The notes beneath the pieces were generated by a model, which worked only from the letters and a program-made list of their open reading frames with translations, ran no database searches and was not told where the DNA came from. Shown here one piece after another: positions 47,948 to 59,698 of a stretch of 64,000 nt of DNA (position 1 is its first letter; every line of letters begins with the position of its first letter). A program made the position numbers and the translations under genes. Source of the DNA: Hygrocybe punicea (Eukaryota > Basidiomycota > Agaricomycetes > Agaricales > Hygrophoraceae); assembly GCA_963556145.1 (NCBI GenBank), contig OY744462.1, positions 7,192,001 through 7,256,000 of the forward strand. Direction: 5' to 3'.

Positions 47948-49461
47948 TTATTCAAACCGTCGTCGCCCGTCGCCACTTATTGGGCTCATCAATGGGCTGG
48001 GCGTGCGCGATGGGTATGGTGAACCGTAAGGCGACTCTAGGTACTTCTGCGTGCCCACCGTTGTGGAGAAATGCCCGCCACTGTTGCTCTCTGCCCCGGT
48101 GGCGGTTTGTTCGCAGTTGCCAAGACCCAGCGCACTCGCGATGGCACGCGGGTTCCCGAATGACGACACCTTTTTTCGTGGGAACTGCCCAAGGATCACA
48201 GAATCTGATTTGATGGGGGGGCCAGTGAACGACATCGAACTCTTGCCGCTCGACCCGTTCACCAAAGTCGCGGGTGGCTCTTTGCTTGACGGCTGGTTGT
48301 ACATCCATGTCGCCACCAAGACCATCGAAGCACCGATGATGAACGACGGTGTTATGCGGAAGTTGAAAAGCGCGACGGATGCGAGGAAGGATAGAATTAT
48401 GGACAAGCTCGTAGCGAATCCCTTGAGGATGTTATCCGAATACTTGATGACCACAGCCGTTATTAGCCCACCAAAAACCTGTATGGCAACCGTCGCCCAA
48501 GCCCATCCACCAAAATTACGAAAGATATCGACCAGGAAGCCGTTTGAATTTGGCGGCCGTCTTGCGTAAATTACGGGAAGGAGGGCGGGTATGAGCGAGA
48601 ATAGTGACAATTGAACGTTCCGTACCCAGAGGTCGGCTTGTGAGTTCTTGAGTACCATCTCAAAATAAACGCCAGCGAGTCCGGACGTGAAGCAGGCGGC
48701 AGCCACAGCAGCGAAACCAGTAAGGGGGCTCATCTCGTGCAAGTGGTGGGGAGCGGAATCGTGCGCACTGCCGACAGCAATGTCTTTCGGGACAGGAGGG
48801 GCCGGAGCTGCCGTTGAAAGCTGAACGACTGCGACACCGATCGCAAGGAAAAAGAGGGAGAGCCACTTTGTGGAGCCCAGCCGCTTGCGCAGCAGGGCAA
48901 CGGAGAATGCTGCGGTGGTGAGGATTTTCATCTGGTACGATACTTGGAACGAGGCTACGGGGAGGTTGCTAACGGCAACGAATTGAAGGGAATTTTGCAC
49001 GACATAGAGGATGGCTGGGATAGAAAGTTTCCAACAATCTGGGCTGAAGATCTCCAGACATACTTGCTGGAATGGATATAACCGTACCCCACCGAAAAAG
49101 GGTTTCCGGGCCGAAGGCACTTCGGGTATTTCTTTTACTCTCCCTAAGGCAATCATGAACGATATCGAGCCTTTGAGAATCTCGTTCAGCAACACGGCGG
49201 ACGCTGGAGAGTACGACAACGAAGGTGGGGTGTAAACACGGGAGTAGTGCATGACAATCGAGAGCGCAGCATTCTGCACCGCCAGTGTGACGAGTCTTGA
49301 AAACACGGTTCAGATGAATAAAAAGGTCGCAAGCTGGTGGCAGTCAGGGAGACTCACGAAACATATTTTAGAGGTAAACCAAATATCGTGGGGACGTTGT
49401 CTTGTACGCCGCCATTGGTTGGACTGATGGCGAGTCCTTTGTTCGGATAGCCATTAACCAT
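47948..49461 (-). CDS. UDP-galactose-type nucleotide-sugar transporter (SLC35A family)
   Basis: Golgi membrane antiporter importing UDP-sugar for glycosylation. Exon 1 (49358-49461) starts MVNGYPNKGLAISPTNGGV. A 61-nt intron with GTGAGT donor and TTCAAG acceptor joins it to exon 2 (about 49296-47948) at KYVS/LVTLAVQNAALS, about 483 residues in total. Family hallmarks: ALSIVMHYSRV, LKGSISFMIALG, LSIPAILYVVQNSLQFVAVSN, FQVSYQMKILTTAAFSV, FTSGLAGVYFEMVLK, and the C-terminal VVIKYSDNILKGFATSLSII. About ten hydrophobic segments. The C-terminal about 110 residues are Ser/Pro/Gly-rich and probably cytosolic. Intact; stop TAA. Confidence 0.92.
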
Positions 49462-50663
49462 CGCGGACGGCAACAAGGGAGTAAGACGGCCCGTGTTCCA
49501 GTTGGTAGGCGTACTCGAGAGCATGGAAGTGGAACTTGTCCGGACGATGGGTGAAGCCCACGATAGGTCAAACCGAGACCTCGGGCGATGTGATTATTAC
49601 GAACCCAAAAAAGCTTGCCGAGTTCGCACACGCTCACCAAACTTGCAGGCACGCGCCTTCCCAATAAAGGCCCATTAATTTACACGGTTCTCCTTTCACT
49701 GGGCAGGTTGATGTCGACGGCGACAATGTGCATAGCAGAGTTTACAAAACGGGGTACACGACCATTACATGCTGAAATACGAAGCCCACTCTAACGTGGA
49801 GGAGATAAAAATGGAAAGAACGCCACACCTGCTGACCCAAAGGCCAGCCTCATGGACTCCGCGAAAACCTGAATAACCAAACCATGAAAAAATGAGCGAC
49901 GAGATATATGGATGCGCAATAAAAGCGTGAGCCTCAGCCTCGCCTTCCAATCTCCATCCACACCCAGCTATCAAGGCCTCGCCAAGACACCCAAATCGTT
50001 GATGGGACTCATCCAGAAGGAAAAGCGGGGTGTGTTCCTTTACCAGGTTTCTCGTCCTCGTTTCACGCCCGCAAAGAGAGTTTTGTCGGTGAAAAACAAC
50101 TCACGTTATATTACTTGTGGAAACCGGACCATCGTAATGTAGGAACTCTCCAGGTGATCGTGCCTCATTGCCCCTCAACCAGAGGGAAGAGCAGTCAGCA
50201 AAGATTGTTTTTGAGAAACCCCTCACGAGAGCTTGTCTACGACGCTTGTCTGGACTATCGATCCTTGGAAATGCAATCCCTGTGAAGGGGCAGCGAAGGA
50301 GATAGCAATTTAACGTCAGAGTAATTATTTAGGCTCAGCGTTCGGAGTGACTTTTACGGAACATTTGTGGCGGCGCTTATAATGTATAAACTCAAACAGA
50401 CAAGGTTTAATTCCCGTTACCTTTTTTTATGAAGGGTCTCATTGGAAAAGATTTGTTTCGCCCATAAGTATTTCTTTTCAAAAATGGTAATTACTTTCCA
50501 GAATTGGTGAATTCCTTCCAAAATCATTTATTTCTTCCCAATCTCTTTTCCTTCTTTTTAATAGTATGCATAAACTTAGCACACTGTGGCCAACTTTTGC
50601 ATACATGGTACAGGCATCTAGCACTCCTTGAGATAAAACTTTGACATTCACCAATTGTATCGC
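49462..50663. other. Intergenic, no gene seen
   Basis: Promoter side of the transporter, then about 1 kb without a supported gene up to the LTR at 50664. Confidence 0.4.
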
Positions 50664-51306
50664 TGTAGAGGCTCCGGGCCCTCTGGACCCGAATCCTCTT
50701 CATATCCCACTTCGTCCCCGTCCATTCTTATTCACGTATCATCGATTCCGCCCATTTCCGGTCTTTTCCGTCGATTCCGCTCCGGATTCCGCCTCCGGAA
50801 TCGTTCATACTCAAGATGCGATGTCTCTAACGACCCGGAATCAGTACGTATATAGTTACATATGATATATCTTCGTTTCCCGTTACTTAGTACATAGCAC
50901 CATTCCCCCTATACTCCGCTCCACCTCTCTACCATCAGTTACAGCCTTCGCTTGTAGTACATAGTTACTACAGCACAGGATCTCTCCCAGTAGTATAAAA
51001 GATGTACCCTTATACTACAACATATATATTATCATATCCCATATTATCATATCCCATATTATCATATCCCACCATATCATATTACATCCTATCGTATTGC
51101 ATCCCTTCAGTTCTACTTCTTAGTCCTCGCTTCGTATCATCTCATTAGTCTTCGTACTCCACTCCCTTCACTTCCCCTCTGATCCAGAACCCTGGATTCG
51201 GGTTGGATTGACTAGACTATAGACAATAAACTCCTCTGATCACTTCTTAGCTGATCACCCTTTCCGTAGATTCCCATTCGGGTCTACAACCACACTCGCC
51301 GTCACA
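50664..51306 (+). repeat. 5' LTR of retrotransposon copy 2
   Basis: 643 bp, TGTAGAGG...GTCACA, TATAAAA at 50994-51000. Longer than the copy 1 LTR because of a TTATCATATCCCATA-type tandem expansion. Confidence 0.9.
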
Positions 51307-51500
51307 ACTGGAGCCCACCGCGAGGAGTTTATTTCTTTTGTCTTTTCATACCCTCCCCACCGTCGGGTTGGACTTTCATGACGTTTCCCTCTTCTACCCG
51401 ACTCTAGTTAGTTAGTTCCGCTTACGACTTCGACCTCGACCTCGAACCTCCTTGACCCGACCCGCTTTCCGACCCGCATCCCGATTTAGACATTCCCGAT

Positions 51501-52203
51501 ATGACGTACGGATTGATGCCTCTCCGAGGTGATCGTTCAGCCCCGACATTTCATGGTGACGAACTCGACCTTCCCCGCTTCTTTGACGAAATTGACATGC
51601 TCGGCTCCGACTGTGGACTCACGGACGCTATGAAGATTCGCTACACGCTACGGTACCTCAACAACGACGATTACGAACTCTGGTCGACACTTCCCCCCGC
51701 TTCCGCTAAAGACTTCATCGCTTTCCGACGTGCCGTCTTCGACTTTTATCCCGGTGCTACGGATTCCATCCGGTATACGATCTCGGATCTCGATCAACTT
51801 ACGCGACGACAATCGGCTTACGGTATAGAGAACAAAGCGGACTTAGGACAATATTTCCGGGATTTCATACGCATTTCCGGTGTCTTGTTTGACAACGGCC
51901 GTCTAACGGATAAGCAACAGAACACATACTTCGCCAACGGATTCGACTCAGACCTTCGTCTACGTATTGAAGAACGCCTCCATTACCTTCTTCCTGACCA
52001 TTACCACGACGATCCGTACCCGCTCGATGTTTTCCACGATGCCGCCTTATTCCTACTTTCCGGTTATCGCTCCGTTCCGAAATCCCCTTCCCTTGCCGTT
52101 ACCATCTCTAGTCCCGATTCCGGTCCCAGTCCCCCACCCGTCATAGCTTTGTCATCTCCGGTCCCGATTCTGACCTCGATCCCCAGTAGACCCAGTCGTT
52201 TTG
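51501..52203 (+). pseudogene. Gag of copy 2, 5' part, disrupted by insertion
   Basis: Nearly identical to copy 1 residues 1-234 (MTYGLMPLRGD, LDLPRFFDEIDML, DPYPLDVFHDAALFLLSGY). The frame runs to the CGATCCC target site and enters the nested element, where it stops at 52208. Confidence 0.85.
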
Positions 52204-52369
52204 GTTAACCCGATCGCAGATATAGTTGCAAAAGGTAGGTACACATAGCGCAGTTGCTTGCTGGGGGGGTAGGTTAACCCAAAAGACAGCTCTTGCTGGG
52301 GAAATGTGGTGTGGTAGGTTGACCCAGGTACAGATCTTGCTGGTCAAGGGCGCCTGGGTGGGTCAACCC

Positions 52370-53660
52370 GGTGTCAGCTCTGCCATGGGGTAGGTTAACC
52401 CAGGACAGCTATTCCAGGATGGATGGGTTGACCCAGGTCCAGCTGTTCAAGCCATGTGGGTTTACCTGGCTTCAGTTATTGCTGCAGCACTGGGTTGACC
52501 CTAGACCAGTTCTTGCTGCACACTGGGGTTGACCTGGACCCAGCTGTTGCTGCGGCATTGGGTTGACCAGGGCCCAGCACATGCTGGAGGGGGTGACTGG
52601 GGTCCAGCAATTGCTGGGTTGACCTGGCCCCAGCTCTTGCTGCAGGATTGGGTCAACCCAGGTCCAGCTCTTGTTGCAGTATCAGGTCAACCCAGGTCCA
52701 GCTCTTACTGCTGCACCGGGTGGACCCAGGGCCATCTTTTGCTGCAGCACTGGGTCAACCCAGGGTCAGCTATTGCTGGAGCATTGGGTTGACCTGGTCC
52801 CAGCTCTTGCTGCAGCACTTGGTTGACCCAGGTCCAGCACCTCCTGCAGGGCTTGGGTTGACCAGGGTCCAGCTATTGATGCAGCACTTGGTTGACCCAG
52901 GTCCAGCAATTACTGTGGCATTGGGTTGACCTGGTCCCAGCTCTTGCTGCAGCACTGGGTTGACCCGGGTCCAGCAGGGCTTGGGTTGACCGGGGTCCAG
53001 CTATTGCTGCAGCATTTGGTTGACCCTGGCCCAGCACTTGCTGCAGGGTAGGTTGACCTGGTCCCAGCTCTTGCTGCAGCACTGGGTTGACCCAGGTCCA
53101 GCACTTCCTGCAGGGCTTGGGTTGACCGGGTCCAGCTATTTCTGCAGCACTGGGTTGACCCTGGCCCAGCACTTGCTGCAGGGTAGGTTGACCAGGGTCC
53201 AGCTATTGCTGCAGCACTGGGTTGACCAGGGTCCAGCACTTGCTGCAGGGCTTGGGTTGACCAGGGTCCAGCTATTGCTGCTGCACTAGGTTGACCCTGG
53301 CCCAGCACTTGCTGCAGGGTAGGTTGACTGGGGTCCAGCTATTGCTGCAGCACTTGGTTGACCCAGGTCCAGCAATTACTGCAGCATTGGGTTGACCTGG
53401 TCCCAGCTCTTGCTGCAGCACTGGGTTGACCAGGGTCCAGCTATTGCTGCAGGGTAGGTTGACTGGGGTCCAGCCCGTTCTGTAGCGTTGGGTTGATCCT
53501 GGACCCACCCAATCGGCAGGATTGGGTTCACCACGGCCCGGCTATTGCTCCAGCACTGGGTTGCCATGCTCAGCTCTTGCTGCAGAATTGGGTTGACCCT
53601 GGCCTAGCTCTCGCTGCAGGATTGGGTTGACCAGGATCCAGCTCTTGCTGCCATGTGGGC
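52370..53660 (+). repeat. 34-bp minisatellite array in the left TIR
   Basis: Diverged tandem units of the form TTGACCCAGGTCCAGCTCTT-GCTGCAGCACTGGG, each about 34 bp, roughly 35-38 copies. The inverted array in the right TIR spans about 60150-61600 and is somewhat longer, so the two TIRs differ mainly in unit number. Confidence 0.88.
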
Positions 53661-54374
53661 TCATGTTGGTCCACAGGCTTGAGCCACACCCCAGTCTGCC
53701 TGCAATTATTTCATGTTCACAACATTGACAGAGCTCACACCAGCTCAAGCCAATATTTACTCAGAAACTGACATATAAAGTCATCAAAAATTTTCAATCT
53801 GTACATGACACACAATGTACCACGTAATATAATTTGAATGCACTTATTAAAAGCACAGGGAATAGCAAAATTAAAACATTATTATTTTGACAATGCACAA
53901 TATCTTACTTTCACTATCAGCTATCAGCCGTTACAGGAGCTATTTATTCCCAATGACAATCTATGACAAAATCAGAACTTACCACACTTCAAATATTGTG
54001 CTTTTCTATTTAATATTGCTCAATTCTCCATTGGAATCAATATATATAACCTCACTATTACTTAAAATAGACACATAAATTTAATGATTATTTTATCCAA
54101 ATACATAATTATATAGTGAAGGGCAGAAGGCAGGTGAGAGGAAGATAGGGGAGTGGGAGAGGGAGGAAGGTGGGAGTAGGAGAGGGAGGAAGGTGGGAGT
54201 GGGAGAAGGGAGTGGGAGTGGGAGAAGGGGGAAGGTGGGAAGGCAGCAGGGACGGGAGGGAGACAGAGATGGAGACGGAGAGGGAGAGGGAGAGGGAGAG
54301 GGAGAGGGAGGAGGAGAGGGAGGAGAGTCGGAAGTACATACCGGTTGCGTTCCCGTTGTCCTCGTCGTCTTTGT

Positions 54375-55211
54375 CTACGTCTCCGCCGTCCTCGTCCTCG
54401 TCGTTCCCGTCCCAGTCGTCCCCGTCCCCATCGTCCACGTTTCCGCCGTTCCAGTCCCTGTCGTTCCCGTTCCCGTCGTTCCTCTCGGTGTCGTCATCGT
54501 CCTCGTTGTCGTTGTCATCGCCCGTAGTCCTCGTCGTCCGCCAGATCGTCGTCGTCGTCTGCGTCGTCCTATCGTCCCCTCGCTAGCCGTCCCCGTCGTT
54601 CCCGTCCCCGTCGTTCCCGTTCCCGTCGTCCCCGTTCCCATCGTCCTCCTTGTCATCGTCATCGTCATCGTCATCGTCGTCGTCATCGTCGTCGTCCTCT
54701 CGTCCTCGTTGTCGTCATCCCCGTCTCCGTCCCCGTCGTCGTCCTCGTCGTTCCCTGGATGCTCCCGTCGTCCTGTTGTCTCTTCGCTGGCCGTCTCCGT
54801 CCCCGTCGTCTTCCCTGGCTGGCCGTCTGTGCCCTCGTCGCCTCTGTCCCCGTCGTTGCCTGCCATCCGCCGTTTCGGCCCTTCAGTTGGGTGTTGACGT
54901 GACATGGCGCGGGCATGCCTGTTGCGGTTAATTTCAGGCGCGGCAGTGAGAAAGTCCTTCATAAAAACAATAATATTATCTAGCATAGTAATAGTAATAA
55001 ATTTTGAGAAATCTACTTACCTTCTACTTGATTTTGCTGCTGTTGCTGTTCTCGTGGACGCATCGTGGAGTACGCGACGATTTGAACCCACGCCGGAGGT
55101 TGCCGATAATCTGCCCAAACGGGCGCGAGTTGCCTTATATGTAACCAAGATCTTACTTTTCTCAGTGTAATTGCATGGAGCACAACGACTGTGTAGCACA
55201 TTTAAGACCAT
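54375..55211 (-). CDS. Low-complexity spliced ORF, leftward, inside the long-TIR element
   Basis: Minus strand from about 55211: MVLNVLHSRCAPCNY, then YKATRARLGRLSATSGVGSN and a Gln-rich end. A GTAAGT intron of about 125 nt follows (about 54893-55019), then an exon reading SRQHPTEGPKRRMAGNDGDR and a long Asp/Gly/Thr/Arg microsatellite-like region. Repeated at 57297-58133. Coding status uncertain; the splice signals and resemblance to the rightward ORF are the only support. Confidence 0.35.
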
Positions 55212-55700
55212 GTAGAGATAGAATTAGCCTCTAACTACATCCTCCCCAAATTTTGTATTTTATTATGGCATACATAGAGAGATATTCATGATTCATTGAT
55301 ACCTCCCTGCCAATTCCGGACCCTTAAAGTGCTACATTACCAATATTGCTCTGAAAAATATGAGAATAATTTGGAAACTACTATGTAAAGTATCTATTGT
55401 ATTGATGATCAGTGCCTGGCACTTGGTGGTCCCGGAATCTGTTGTAGCCAAGAAATGAAAGGTTCAAAGTAAAGCTGAACTTGAAGTTCGGACTCGGTTG
55501 ATGGGTCAGCCACAATGCACAATTCTGTGCATTTGCTTGGCTGAAACAAAGGTCCTGGTCCACCCACAATCAGGCACTTATGTGTACCACAATGAGTACT
55601 CATTAAAGTACTCCTTAGATTAATTTCAGATTTTTAAGACAAAGTTAGATCATTAAGGGTCCAATTCTGGCAGAGGAATGGAATAAATTGTGAATAGCTC

Positions 55701-56540
55701 TTGATGCAGGGCCGAATAAAATACAAATTTTGGTATGAGGGTAGATATACCATATTTACACCTTTTGAGGATCTCACTTCGGGTATGCATGCATTGTTGT
55801 GCATGCTAGAAGATTCAAAAGCGTCAGCGACACTTCCATGTTTGGCAACTCGAACCCGTTTGGGAAATCGGCAACAGCCGGTTGGCTTTCCCGCGCGAGT
55901 TCAAAGCTTCGACTCGTTGATTTCAACAACGCGTCAACGCGTCAGACGGGTGCAGAGGAACACCCAAGGTAAATTTCTGATTTGAACATTTTTGTCTTCT
56001 TTGCTAATTGTTGACCTTTTGCAGCTACACCACGCCAAACACAGGCGAATCCAAAAACCCATCACCAGAACACAACGCGCCAGCAAACAGAACGGAAGCC
56101 GACGAAAACGGCCACCGTGAGGATGGCGGAAACGAGGCCGCGAGGCCGGGTACGAGGATGCGCCAACGACCAGGACGGACGGCCGAGACAACCACGGCGG
56201 CAACGACGAGGACAGTCGACGAGGTCACAGACGGCCGGCGACGGGACAACGGGACGGAGAAGGATAGCGACGGGACGACAGGACGACGGAGACGACGAAG
56301 ACCGTCCGGGGGACGACGACAACCATCCAGGTGGCGACGAGGACGACGACGGGGACGGAGACGCGGATGACGACGACAACGAGGACGATGACGACGACGA
56401 CGGGAACGACGGGAACGGGAACGACAGCGACGGGGACGACGGGGACGAGGACGGCGGAGACGCAGACGAGGACGACGGGACGAGGACGGCGGAGACGTAG
56501 ACGAAGACGACGAGGACAACGGGAACGTATGTACATTCCA
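55701..56540 (+). CDS. Low-complexity spliced ORF, rightward, inside the long-TIR element
   Basis: Exon 1 from 55701 (MMQGRIKYKFWYEGRYTIF) contains LATRTRLGNRQQPVGF, resembling the leftward ORF. An intron (GTAAAT...TTTGCAG, about 55969-56024) leads to an exon starting TPRQTQANPK and running into Asp/Asn/Gly/Arg-rich CGACGA-type repeats. Repeated at 58623-59460. Function unknown. Confidence 0.35.
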
Positions 56541-56776
56541 CTCTCCTCCCTCTCCCTCTCCCTCTCCCCTCTCCCTCTCCCTCTCCCTCTCCCTCTCCCT
56601 CTCTGTCTCCCTCCCGTCCCTGCTGCCTTCCCACCTTCCCCCTTCTCCCACTCCCACTCCCTTCTCCACTCCCACTCCCTTCTCCCACTCCCACCTTCCT
56701 CCCTCTCCTACTCCCACCTTCCTCCCTCTCCCACTCCCCTATCTTCCTCTCACCTGCCTTCTGCCCTTCACTATAT

Positions 56777-56876
56777 NNNNNNNNNNNNNNNNNNNNNNNN
56801 NNNNNNNNNNNNNNNNNNNNNNNNNNNNNNNNNNNNNNNNNNNNNNNNNNNNNNNNNNNNNNNNNNNNNNNNNNNN
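56777..56876. other. Scaffold gap (100 N)
   Basis: Exactly 100 N, the conventional placeholder for a gap of unknown size. It sits between two same-orientation copies of a 2822-bp segment, suggesting that overlapping contigs were not merged. Confidence 0.97.
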
Positions 56877-59698
56877 GACAATCTATGACAAAATCAGAAC
56901 TTACCACACTTCAAATATTGTGCTTTTCTATTTAATATTGCTCAATTCTCCATTGGAATCAATATATATAACCTCACTATTACTTAAAATAGACACATAA
57001 ATTTAATGATTATTTTATCCAAATACATAATTATATAGTGAAGGGCAGAAGGCAGGTGAGAGGAAGATAGGGGAGTGGGAGAGGGAGGAAGGTGGGAGTA
57101 GGAGAGGGAGGAAGGTGGGAGTGGGAGAAGGGAGTGGGAGTGGGAGAAGGGGGAAGGTGGGAAGGCAGCAGGGACGGGAGGGAGACAGAGATGGAGACGG
57201 AGAGGGAGAGGGAGAGGGAGAGGGAGAGGGAGGAGGAGAGGGAGGAGAGTCGGAAGTACATACCGGTTGCGTTCCCGTTGTCCTCGTCGTCTTTGTCTAC
57301 GTCTCCGCCGTCCTCGTCCTCGTCGTTCCCGTCCCAGTCGTCCCCGTCCCCATCGTCCACGTTTCCGCCGTTCCAGTCCCTGTCGTTCCCGTTCCCGTCG
57401 TTCCTCTCGGTGTCGTCATCGTCCTCGTTGTCGTTGTCATCGCCCGTAGTCCTCGTCGTCCGCCAGATCGTCGTCGTCGTCTGCGTCGTCCTATCGTCCC
57501 CTCGCTAGCCGTCCCCGTCGTTCCCGTCCCCGTCGTTCCCGTTCCCGTCGTCCCCGTTCCCATCGTCCTCCTTGTCATCGTCATCGTCATCGTCATCGTC
57601 GTCGTCATCGTCGTCGTCCTCTCGTCCTCGTTGTCGTCATCCCCGTCTCCGTCCCCGTCGTCGTCCTCGTCGTTCCCTGGATGCTCCCGTCGTCCTGTTG
57701 TCTCTTCGCTGGCCGTCTCCGTCCCCGTCGTCTTCCCTGGCTGGCCGTCTGTGCCCTCGTCGCCTCTGTCCCCGTCGTTGCCTGCCATCCGCCGTTTCGG
57801 CCCTTCAGTTGGGTGTTGACGTGACATGGCGCGGGCATGCCTGTTGCGGTTAATTTCAGGCGCGGCAGTGAGAAAGTCCTTCATAAAAACAATAATATTA
57901 TCTAGCATAGTAATAGTAATAAATTTTGAGAAATCTACTTACCTTCTACTTGATTTTGCTGCTGTTGCTGTTCTCGTGGACGCATCGTGGAGTACGCGAC
58001 GATTTGAACCCACGCCGGAGGTTGCCGATAATCTGCCCAAACGGGCGCGAGTTGCCTTATATGTAACCAAGATCTTACTTTTCTCAGTGTAATTGCATGG
58101 AGCACAACGACTGTGTAGCACATTTAAGACCATGTAGAGATAGAATTAGCCTCTAACTACATCCTCCCCAAATTTTGTATTTTATTATGGCATACATAGA
58201 GAGATATTCATGATTCATTGATACCTCCCTGCCAATTCCGGACCCTTAAAGTGCTACATTACCAATATTGCTCTGAAAAATATGAGAATAATTTGGAAAC
58301 TACTATGTAAAGTATCTATTGTATTGATGATCAGTGCCTGGCACTTGGTGGTCCCGGAATCTGTTGTAGCCAAGAAATGAAAGGTTCAAAGTAAAGCTGA
58401 ACTTGAAGTTCGGACTCGGTTGATGGGTCAGCCACAATGCACAATTCTGTGCATTTGCTTGGCTGAAACAAAGGTCCTGGTCCACCCACAATCAGGCACT
58501 TATGTGTACCACAATGAGTACTCATTAAAGTACTCCTTAGATTAATTTCAGATTTTTAAGACAAAGTTAGATCATTAAGGGTCCAATTCTGGCAGAGGAA
58601 TGGAATAAATTGTGAATAGCTCTTGATGCAGGGCCGAATAAAATACAAATTTTGGTATGAGGGTAGATATACCATATTTACACCTTTTGAGGATCTCACT
58701 TCGGGTATGCATGCATTGTTGTGCATGCTAGAAGATTCAAAAGCGTCAGCGACACTTCCATGTTTGGCAACTCGAACCCGTTTGGGAAATCGGCAACAGC
58801 CGGTTGGCTTTCCCGCGCGAGTTCAAAGCTTCGACTCGTTGATTTCAACAACGCGTCAACGCGTCAGACGGGTGCAGAGGAACACCCAAGGTAAATTTCT
58901 GATTTGAACATTTTTGTCTTCTTTGCTAATTGTTGACCTTTTGCAGCTACACCACGCCAAACACAGGCGAATCCAAAAACCCATCACCAGAACACAACGC
59001 GCCAGCAAACAGAACGGAAGCCGACGAAAACGGCCACCGTGAGGATGGCGGAAACGAGGCCGCGAGGCCGGGTACGAGGATGCGCCAACGACCAGGACGG
59101 ACGGCCGAGACAACCACGGCGGCAACGACGAGGACAGTCGACGAGGTCACAGACGGCCGGCGACGGGACAACGGGACGGAGAAGGATAGCGACGGGACGA
59201 CAGGACGACGGAGACGACGAAGACCGTCCGGGGGACGACGACAACCATCCAGGTGGCGACGAGGACGACGACGGGGACGGAGACGCGGATGACGACGACA
59301 ACGAGGACGATGACGACGACGACGGGAACGACGGGAACGGGAACGACAGCGACGGGGACGACGGGGACGAGGACGGCGGAGACGCAGACGAGGACGACGG
59401 GACGAGGACGGCGGAGACGTAGACGAAGACGACGAGGACAACGGGAACGTATGTACATTCCACTCTCCTCCCTCTCCCTCTCCCTCTCCCTCTCCCTCTC
59501 CCTCTCCCTCTCCCTCTCCCTCTCTGTCTCCCTCCCGTCCCTGCTGCCTTCCCACCTTCCCCCTTCTCCCACTCCCACTCCCTTCTCCCACTCCCACTCC
59601 CTTCTCCCACTCCCACCTTCCTCCCTCTCCTACTCCCACCTTCCTCCCTCTCCCACTCCCCTATCTTCCTCTCACCTGCCTTCTGCCCTTCACTATAT
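56877..59698. repeat. 2822-bp segment duplicated across the gap, copy 2
   Basis: Same orientation and length as 53955-56776. It continues without a break into the inverted right TIR (59699 onward), as the left copy continues from the left TIR. Confidence 0.85.

Larger units (their letters stand above)
53955..56776. repeat. 2822-bp segment duplicated across the gap, copy 1
   Basis: Identical in length and, by eye, nearly identical in sequence to 56877-59698 in the same orientation. The only differences I found are two compensating 1-nt indels in the last 210 bp, in a CCCTCT-rich run next to the Ns. Confidence 0.85.

Noticed and set aside
55060..55100. tRNA B-box-like GGTTCAAATC on the minus strand, with a similar GAGTTCAAAG at about 55900 on the plus strand
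   Set aside because: No A box at a suitable distance and no foldable acceptor or anticodon arm; the motif lies within the related ORF exons of the long-TIR element.
56777..59698. Tandem duplication of the element centre as a biological feature
   Set aside because: Equal length, same orientation and placement on both sides of a 100-N gap point to overlapping contigs; treated as an assembly artefact.
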